From Thalassiosira profunda (Eukaryota > Bacillariophyta > Thalassiosirophyceae > Thalassiosirales > Thalassiosiraceae), in assembly GCA_036939355.1 (NCBI GenBank), contig JALLAP010000667.1:1-11086 (forward strand): DNA of 11,086 nt. Direction: 5' to 3'. The position numbers and the translations under genes were made by a program. Shown piece after piece: positions 6,001 to 9,325 of the stretch (within the stretch, counting starts at the first letter, position 1; every line of letters starts with the position of its first letter). Under the pieces are notes generated by a model. That model was not told the origin of the DNA. It searched no databases and worked only from the letters and a program-made list of their open reading frames with translations.

Positions 6001-8253
6001 CGAAGCCGACGCACTCGATCCAGATTGCAGACGAATCGCCCCTCCGGTGCCCCCACTAGATGGTCCCGCGGCAATGCGGACCGAGCCTCCTTGAGACGCC
6101 GCAGTGCCCACGGCGAGAGTGAGGTCGCCCGAGGCCCCGGACGCCTCCCCGGTGGTCAGGCTCATCGCGCCGGAATCGCCATCGTTAGCATCGCCCGTCC
6201 CGATGTCGACGTCGCCGCTCGTTCCCGCATCACTGGACCGCAGCAAGAGGCGGCCGCTGGCGCCTTCGTGGCTGCTGCCGGAGACGAGGCGCAGAGGGCC
6301 CCCGTCTCCGGCGAGGGAGTCGCCGCCGCGGAGATCGATCGCGCCGCCATCGTCCTGGTAGGAATGACCGCCCGCCAACTCAACATCGCCGCCACGGTCT
6401 CCGGCACCGGCGGACAGAGCGAGGCTTCCGCCCGTGCCACCATCGTCGCTCGCATCTCCCGCTGCAATGGCGACGGCGCCCCCCGCCGCGCCGGCCGCGC
6501 CGGAGGTTCCACCGGAGGCCAGGCGAATCGCGCCCGGCGTTCCATTAGTGGAGGCGCCCGTCGCGAGGGAAATGGCGCCGCCGTTGCCGCCCGCGGACGA
6601 CCCGGTGCGGAGGGCCACGTCTCCGCTGTTGGAGAATCGAGAGGGGGTCGTCTGGATGCGAACAGAGTTGCCCTCGCCGCTCTCTGTGGTTTGGGCATGG
6701 GCAAGTGGGGGTAAGCAATGGAGGCCGAATGCAAGCAGGAGGGAAACAGACAGGTTTGCCGAGCAGGTAAAATCCACACACTCACCCAGCAAGATGCGCC
6801 CTCCCGTGCCGGCGCCGGTGCTCTGTCCGCCGAGAATCTCCACGTCTCCGCCCCGGCCTTGCTCCGAATCGCCTCCGGCAAGCTGGAGGGTGCCGGCGGC
6901 GGCCTCCACCGTCGCCCCCGTCGCAATCCTTACCGCGCCCGACGGAGCGCTCGCCCCGCCCGTCGCTCCCGATCCCACGAACACGTCCCCGCTGGCCGCG
7001 CCGTTCCTCCCCTCATTCGACGCGAGGACCACCTTGCCGCTCGTCACCTCGCCCGAACCGGAGAGGATCGAGATATCGCCCCCCACGGAGGCGCTGCCGC
7101 CCCCTTCCATCGAAATCGCACCGCCGACGGAGCCAACCCCCGAGGCTTGTCCGCCGGCGAGGTGCACGCTCCCCCCCTTGCCGGCATTGCCCCCGGAGGA
7201 AAGTTCCGCGGCGGAATCCCCCGCGAAGGCAAAAATGTCTCCCCCGGATCCGCCGACGGGGCTGCGGCCCGCCCCGGCTTGCACCACGACGTCCGAGGCG
7301 GGGACGTTGTGGTCGCTCGTGTCGGCCGCGGCCAGGGCGATCCGGCCGCCGGAACGGACGTCGAACCTTCCCCCGTCGAGTTCGAGGGAGTGTTCTCCGT
7401 CGTCGCGGCAGGAGTCGTCGTTGCACGGTCCCGCGACGTGCAATGCCCCCCCGCCGAGGTCGTCGCCGCGGACGACGAGGGCGCCGTCGACGGTTGTCGT
7501 TTCCCCAAAGGGGAGGGGGCATTCTCCCCCGGCCGCCACTTGGCCCTCGCAGTGCTCCAACTCGCTGTCGGATTCGGCCAGGCACCGATCGAGGGCGGGG
7601 CACCACGCGCACCCCTCGGCCCGGGCGCAGGTGGCGCAGCTCGTGTAATTGCAGTCGGGGAGGGCCGGGCACTCCAACGCGTCGAGGGCCCAGGCGTGGC
7701 AGGCGGAGGCGTTCCCCCCAACGGCGAGGAGGGCGTCGCTGCCCTCTTCGCTTTCATCATCCTCGCAGCGGAGGGTGGTGAGGCAGAAGCGGCAGTGGGG
7801 AACGTCCGTGCACGTCCCGCACCGCGCCATGGAGTCCCTGCGCATTGGAGGAAAGGGAGGATGGTTAGAGAGGGCGCCAAGGGCTGCAATTGCAATGACA
7901 GACGAACAAAACGCGCCCGGAGCAACAGCAAGCGCCGAGGGCTGCAATTGCAATGACAGGGATGCCAAGCAGCAATAACAACGACCTCTGCAAACTCACC
8001 AGTATCCTCCCCCGGCCCCGGCATTGGCCTCCTCGCACGAGCCAACGTTTATCTCGTTTCGCTCGAATCCCTCCCCTGCCACAGAGGTGGGCCCATTTCC
8101 CGCCGCCAAATGAAGGACCACCACCGCGAAGAGGAACAGCGCCCCAGACCGGCTTCGCGGGATGCCCGGGAGCGGGCGCGGCGCGAGGGGCGGGGGTACG
8201 CCCCGGACGGGCCGGTGGAAGATGCGGAGGGGGTTCGGGCGGTCGGACCTCAT
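1..8253 (-). CDS. Giant secreted or surface beta-solenoid repeat protein with N-terminal PSI-like cysteine region (14 exons, 3' end outside window)
   Basis: Reconstructed by joining minus-strand exons 8253-8000, 7837-6786, 6683-5892, 5797-5042, 4954-4667, 4572-4342, 4244-3873, 3790-3533, 3441-3394, 3313-2879, 2804-2172, 2075-1860, 1785-161 and 88-1. The joined frame is open for 7,048 bases (2,349 residues) and every junction restores the repeat pattern. The ATG at 8253 is the first Met after an in-frame TAG at 8262-8260. Residues 37-51 are hydrophobic (signal peptide or signal anchor), 73-191 are Cys-rich, and from about 235 onward the chain is a Gly/Ser-rich array of rungs such as SGDINITTGDTTYGN and GGDIELVAGSS, with alternating hydrophobic residues between Gly turns, as in parallel beta-solenoids. 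I do not recognise a named family; similar Gly-rich rung arrays occur in algal and protist surface proteins and phage-type fibres (recalled, not searched). Role inferred: cell-surface, wall or adhesion protein. No catalytic motif seen. Main uncertainties are the exact 5' exon and the C terminus. Confidence 0.85.
161..1785 (-). CDS. Exon 13: long solenoid exon of 541 complete residues
   Basis: The longest uninterrupted stretch of the array: 1,625 bases with about 33 rungs and no intron. It contains SG...TG rungs, a GG-type block like exons 6 and 12 (GGDVHLVGGGS, GGNVIIEGGES), and one rung whose turn is expanded to about 20 residues rich in Tyr and Lys (904-845). Near its end rungs become Ser/Thr/Tyr-rich (SGSVSVYTSSVYKGN). 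The acceptor is ATTTCCAG|GCGG in phase 1. The donor GAAGCT|GTGAGT is phase 0, the only phase-0 intron of this gene in the window. Confidence 0.88.
1860..2075 (-). CDS. Exon 12: GG-type solenoid cassette, paralogous to exon 6
   Basis: Symmetric 1-1 exon of 216 bases (72 residues). Rungs: GGSVTLQGGEG, GGWVRLFGGDS, GGAVLLSGGDA and GGSLQMTGGLS. Spacing of every GG pair matches exon 6, and a related unit lies inside exon 13 (about 1303-1085). Acceptor CCACCCTAG|CC; donor GATGTCAA|GTGAGT. Confidence 0.87.
2172..2804 (-). CDS. Exon 11: solenoid cassette of 211 residues
   Basis: Symmetric 1-1 exon of 633 bases. It has about 12 rungs including GGDIELVAGSS, GGSVMLFAGHG, GGSIELIAGSG, GGDVQITGGAA, SGDIEIASDNSGRLGYSG (cap-like), SGYVHIGTGSA, SGGIILQTGDS, GGEVYIAVGAA and GGNVTVVAGPS. 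Turns carry Tyr, His and Lys (AQTHSYGRKTEG). Acceptor CTGTTTCAG|GCATC; donor GAGTCCT|GTGAGT. The 96-base intron after it (2171-2076) has no in-frame stop. Confidence 0.88.
2879..3313 (-). CDS. Exon 10: solenoid cassette of 145 residues
   Basis: Symmetric 1-1 exon of 435 bases. Rungs: SGNLTLATGLS, SGDITISTGGG, GGNITISVGAG, GGDVRISAGDT, GGSVTIYSGHS, then the cap-like SGSIYLETANAGTQGVSG and SGDLFLTTGDA. Two turns are expanded, one about 17 residues long after STGGGG and one with an NRKP stretch. Two Asn-x-Thr sequons start strands. Acceptor TTCCACTCAG|TCG; donor TACATCA|GTGAGC. Confidence 0.87.
3394..3441 (-). CDS. Exon 9: 48-base microexon encoding one rung
   Basis: Too short for ORF scanning, found by splice sites and repeat continuity. 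The acceptor TCTCGCACAG|TCC and donor CCATTG|GTACGC delimit 48 bases in the only open frame, giving GGH-V-LVQSGHSQLTSSGSI-V-VATA across both junctions. This exactly fills one rung plus turn of the array. The donor GTACGC is weaker than the GTGAG donors elsewhere, so this exon is a good candidate for skipping, which would keep the frame. Confidence 0.75.
3533..3790 (-). CDS. Exon 8: solenoid cassette of 86 residues
   Basis: Symmetric 1-1 exon of 258 bases between introns of 82 and 91 bases. Rungs: GGSIELRVGDS, GGDIKLSAGTA, GGSVDIAAGSG, GGSVSIKSGDA and GGDLQLVGGSA. It is richer in Lys, Arg, His and Tyr in the turns (DSRIKNN, AHDRYQR) than exons 2-5. Acceptor GCGTTTCAG|GATC; donor GTCACG|GTGAGT. 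Confidence 0.87.
3873..4244 (-). CDS. Exon 7: SG-type solenoid cassette of 124 residues
   Basis: Symmetric 1-1 exon of 372 bases. Joined to exon 6 it completes the cap-like stretch SSSGDV|LIASAPSG, then runs SGSLTLGTGDS, SGSINFSTGDV, GGLSFEVGGTS, GADIEFATGSS, SGEISLRTGAA and SGPIFIETGQA. Donor GGCG|GTGAGT; acceptor CCATTCAG|TGATC. Confidence 0.87.
4342..4572 (-). CDS. Exon 6: GG-type solenoid cassette, paralogous to exon 12
   Basis: Symmetric 1-1 exon of 231 bases (77 residues). Its five GG-type rungs (GGHVSITGGEG, GGDIYLLGGEA, GGSIAIQGG, GGSIDLVSG and a final SSSGDV) align without gaps over about 71 residues to exon 12, with about 30 identities by hand count. The acceptor is CTCTGCAG|GTCGC and the donor GACGTCT|GTGAGC. 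Confidence 0.86.
4667..4954 (-). CDS. Exon 5: solenoid cassette of 96 residues
   Basis: Symmetric 1-1 exon of 288 bases between introns of 87 and 94 bases. It encodes rungs GGSAIVSSGFS, the cap-like SGTTRLESAPSGPNGASG, then SGDVVVSTGAS, SGKLVLRTGAS, GGLALTSGDG and GGDIALTAGQT. The acceptor CATCCCCAG|CG and donor GCGCAAG|GTGAGT are both strong. Confidence 0.87.
5042..5797 (-). CDS. Exon 4: solenoid cassette of 252 residues
   Basis: Symmetric 1-1 exon of 756 bases. It encodes roughly 15 rungs, more Ala/Gly/Pro-rich and more degenerate than later copies (GGPVTIRGGES, GGAATIAGGSS, SGSVRIETGAN), including a cap-like stretch SGDATLATSDGNGRTASG. It ends with a longer turn (GGLNDDEGDGGYGG) and GG-type rungs. 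The acceptor is GTGCGCAG|TGAGCC and the donor GGCGATG|GTGAGT. About 72 per cent GC in the sampled line 5641-5700. Confidence 0.88.
5892..6683 (-). CDS. Exon 3: solenoid cassette of 264 residues
   Basis: Symmetric 1-1 exon of 792 bases, bounded by introns at 6785-6684 (102 bases, acceptor CCACAG) and 5891-5798. It encodes about 17 rungs mixing SG...TG types (SGDVALRTGSS, SGAMSLTTGEA) and GG...GG types (GGDVELAGGHS, GGAIDLRGGDS). Two copies of a longer cap-like rung occur (SGRLLLRSSDAGTSGDV and a Pro-containing version near SGGIAIESPDG), which recur in later exons. Frame continuity is seen as LLE|SGEG upstream and ASGSL|SLSTG downstream. Confidence 0.88.
6786..7837 (-). CDS. Exon 2: PSI-like region, linker and first solenoid rungs
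   Basis: Encodes residues 85-435 plus one base. After the Cys-rich region comes a transition segment (about 193-275) with TTVDGALVVRG, LHVAG and RIALAAAD, and one further CNDDSC pair, before regular rungs begin (GGDIFAFAGDS, KGGSVHLAGGQA, GGDISILSGSGE). The start of the array resembles the entry cap of a solenoid: short strands with no clear period. GC is very high (75 per cent in the sampled line 7141-7200) and Ala and Gly dominate. The donor at 6785 reads CTGG|GTGAGT, phase 1. Confidence 0.88.
7519..7821 (-). other. PSI-like cysteine-rich region, one clear and one possible module
   Basis: Residues 91-191. The second half shows the PSI (plexin-semaphorin-integrin) spacing well: C147, C152, C155, C161, W163, C164, C170, C181 and C191, with the hallmark C-x-W-C. 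The first half (C91, C94, C100, C103, C109, C131, C141) has a similar CxxC...CxxC...C spacing but lacks the Trp, so it is a weaker, possibly degenerate copy. Two N-glycosylation sequons (N127, N148) lie inside. PSI modules are extracellular disulfide-bonded domains that often start a large ectodomain, which fits the signal sequence before it and the repeat array after it. Confidence 0.6.
7838..7999 (-). other. Intron 1 with internal tandem duplication
   Basis: GT-AG intron of 162 bases, phase 2, the longest in the repeat-protein gene. It holds two copies of a 28-base element (7874-7901 and 7932-7959, one mismatch) spaced 58 bases start to start, each containing the palindrome TGCAATTGCA. Without one 58-base unit the intron would be about 104 bases, like its neighbours. 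The acceptor used, CTCCAATGCGCAG, sits just before codon 86. Confidence 0.8.
8000..8253 (-). CDS. Exon 1: N terminus with signal peptide or anchor
   Basis: Encodes residues 1-84 plus two bases of codon 85. The first 36 residues are rich in Arg and Pro, followed by a hydrophobic stretch at 37-51 and a polar linker with the first Cys (residue 73). The donor at 7999 reads CTG|GTGAGT, a near-ideal site. Phase is 2: the split codon TG|G gives Trp85, and the joined protein reads GYWDSMARCGTC across the junction. The start is supported by an in-frame TAG nine bases upstream, but the 36-residue basic leader is long for a cleaved signal peptide, so an upstream coding exon or a type II membrane anchor remains possible. 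Confidence 0.7.
8101..8145 (-). other. Signal peptide or signal-anchor hydrophobic core
   Basis: Residues 37-51 (GALFLFAVVVLHLAA) form an uncharged hydrophobic stretch preceded by an Arg-rich segment with R33 and R35. The flanking AAGNG could fit a signal peptidase cleavage region. This implies entry to the secretory pathway, consistent with the Cys-rich module and the Asn-x-Ser/Thr sequons downstream. Confidence 0.65.
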
Positions 8254-8410
8254 CCTGGCCTATCGCCGCGCCCGCTGCGCTGACGCCGCCGCCAATGCCC
8301 ACCGCCGCCGCGGTTGCTGTCGAGGTGGTGAGACGTTCTACCGATCCGCCGTCTGCTTGCGCCGCTGCTGCAACGTCGTCGCTGCCAACGACGATGTTTT
8401 GCAACGTTAC

Positions 8411-8486
8411 TCTCGCGAGCAGGTGAGAGCTCTCGCGCGAGCCAAAAAAAAAATCGAGAGTGGGTGACGCAGAATTTCCCGCCAAT
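8411..8486. promoter_or_regulatory. Candidate promoter element cluster upstream of the repeat-protein gene
   Basis: Between about 160 and 235 bases upstream of the ATG lie three perfect palindromes (CTCGCGAG at 8412-8419, GAGAGCTCTC at 8425-8434, CTCGCGCGAG at 8432-8441), an A10 run at 8444-8453, TGACGC at 8465-8470, and TTTCCCGCC (E2F-like) at 8475-8483 overlapping a plus-strand CCAAT at 8482-8486. No convincing TATA box is seen. Factor identity is inferred from motif resemblance only. Confidence 0.35.
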
Positions 8487-9092
8487 CTCAGCCAAGCCCA
8501 TCAAATAATTGCAATCGAGCCATCACTCGCTGTCCACCTTCCTCCTCCGCCGCCCCGAGGAAGCCCCGGGGGGTTGCACATCATCTGATGACACGCGTCA
8601 GCTCAATCCTCACCGAACAAGCCGGCCTACAGCTAGGCGACCCACCGCCGCCAGACGGGGGTATGTTGCTAGCGTTACATAATGTACATATTCAACTAAT
8701 CGTCTCAGGTCTACTGCGCTCCGAGCCCCATCCGTCGGGAGAGTGTAGGAAGCATCATCGTCGAGAGATGTTGGAGGTGAGGGACGACGAGATCTTTTGT
8801 CGGGCCAATGTCCCGTAATAAAAGAGGATTTGAGGTTGCAAACTCTAGAGCGATAACTTGTGACATTGCACGGTATCTTGCACTTTTTTGGTGGAGAGCT
8901 TTGACGCCTCTCTCCAGCTAGGAAGGGAAGGAAGGAAAGAGAGACAGTGGAGGAAGGGAGTAGAGGACGCACCAGAGAGCCAATGAAATGGCAGCGGTGC
9001 AAAGAGGAGTCTAGATGATAAGACCGGGAGTAAGAAGGACACAAACTTCGTTTACATCTTAACACAACATAAACCACATGAAGTATGAAAGG

Positions 9093-9132
9093 GAGACGGG
9101 ACGTGGGCGCCAAGCCCACGCATGCCCGTCTC
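9093..9132. repeat. Long interrupted inverted repeat (stem-loop) in kinase 3' flank
   Basis: The outer arms GAGACGGG (9093-9100) and CCCGTCTC (9125-9132) pair over 8 bases. The inner arms CGTGGGC (9102-9108) and GCCCACG (9114-9120) pair over 7 bases around a 5-base loop. A one-base/four-base internal loop separates the stems. AAGTAT flanks it on both sides (9081-9086, 9133-9138). Confidence 0.6.
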
Positions 9133-9265
9133 AAGTATCTTTGTTTCCGCCGGGTGCATTCGTTTCGACGGTAGCTCTATCTATTTCCGTGTAGCTGATT
9201 AACGTTGCGCAGAACATACAATGTACTGCGCTCGACAAATATCCTAATCACGTTGTTGAAAGGGA

Positions 9266-9283
9266 GGCTGCACACTTGCAGCC
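9266..9283. repeat. Perfect 7-bp stem-loop just after the kinase stop codon
   Basis: GGCTGCA (9266-9272) and TGCAGCC (9277-9283) are perfect reverse complements around a four-base loop, starting seven bases beyond the TAG of the kinase on the transcribed strand. It may be an mRNA 3' UTR structure; a function is not established. Confidence 0.5.
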
Positions 9284-9290
9284 GGGAGGA

Positions 9291-9325
9291 CTATCTCTCC
9301 GTAAAGAACTGGTGCTCAAGGCAAT
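9291..9325 (-). CDS. DYRK1: DYRK1 kinase, last exon and stop
   Basis: 35 bases after acceptor TCCGCTGCAG. Joined, it reads RIKPS-D-CLEHQFFTER and TAG (9293-9291), aligning with the RIQPYYALQHSFF motif that closes the DYRK1 kinase domain. The stop falls only a few residues after this motif. Confidence 0.9.

Larger units (their letters stand above)
8254..9290. other. Intergenic region between kinase 3' end and repeat-protein start
   Basis: About 1 kb with no supported gene. The right part (about 9060-9290) should be the kinase 3' UTR or terminator region and contains two inverted repeats. The centre (about 8890-8965) is a purine-rich/pyrimidine-rich asymmetric tract. The left part (about 8254-8520) is the likely promoter and 5' UTR of the repeat-protein gene, CG-rich with palindromes. 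ORFs of up to 174 codons exist here but show no recognisable domain or repeat. Confidence 0.7.

Noticed and set aside
1..7510. RTX (calcium-binding nonapeptide) or ice-binding repeats
   Set aside because: RTX needs tandem GGxGxDxLx nonapeptides, which are absent; the rungs here are about 15 residues. Ice-binding solenoids show regular TxT faces, whereas here only single Thr/Ser before Gly recur.
5479..7956. Long plus-strand open frames (about 411 and 412 codons) opposite exons 2-4
   Set aside because: They follow from GC-rich Gly/Ala/Ser codon repeats that leave few stops on the opposite strand. They cross the minus-strand introns, show Pro/Arg/Ala low complexity with no domain, and lack the rung periodicity.
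7865..8485. 206-codon minus-strand open frame overlapping exon 1, starting at 8485
   Set aside because: It is in a different frame from exon 1, reads through the intron 1 donor, and becomes Pro/Arg/Gly low complexity. A short GGSVERLTTST-like part resembles the repeats but probably reflects GCN-rich sequence. An upstream coding exon cannot be fully excluded.
8588..8818. 76-codon plus-strand frame followed by AATAAA
   Set aside because: No domain or homologue recognised, and the nearby AATAAA is the only support. Too weak to call a gene.
8610..9134. 174-codon minus-strand open frame in the intergenic region
   Set aside because: No recognisable domain, no repeat pattern, irregular composition, and it spans the pyrimidine tract and the hairpin; most likely chance.
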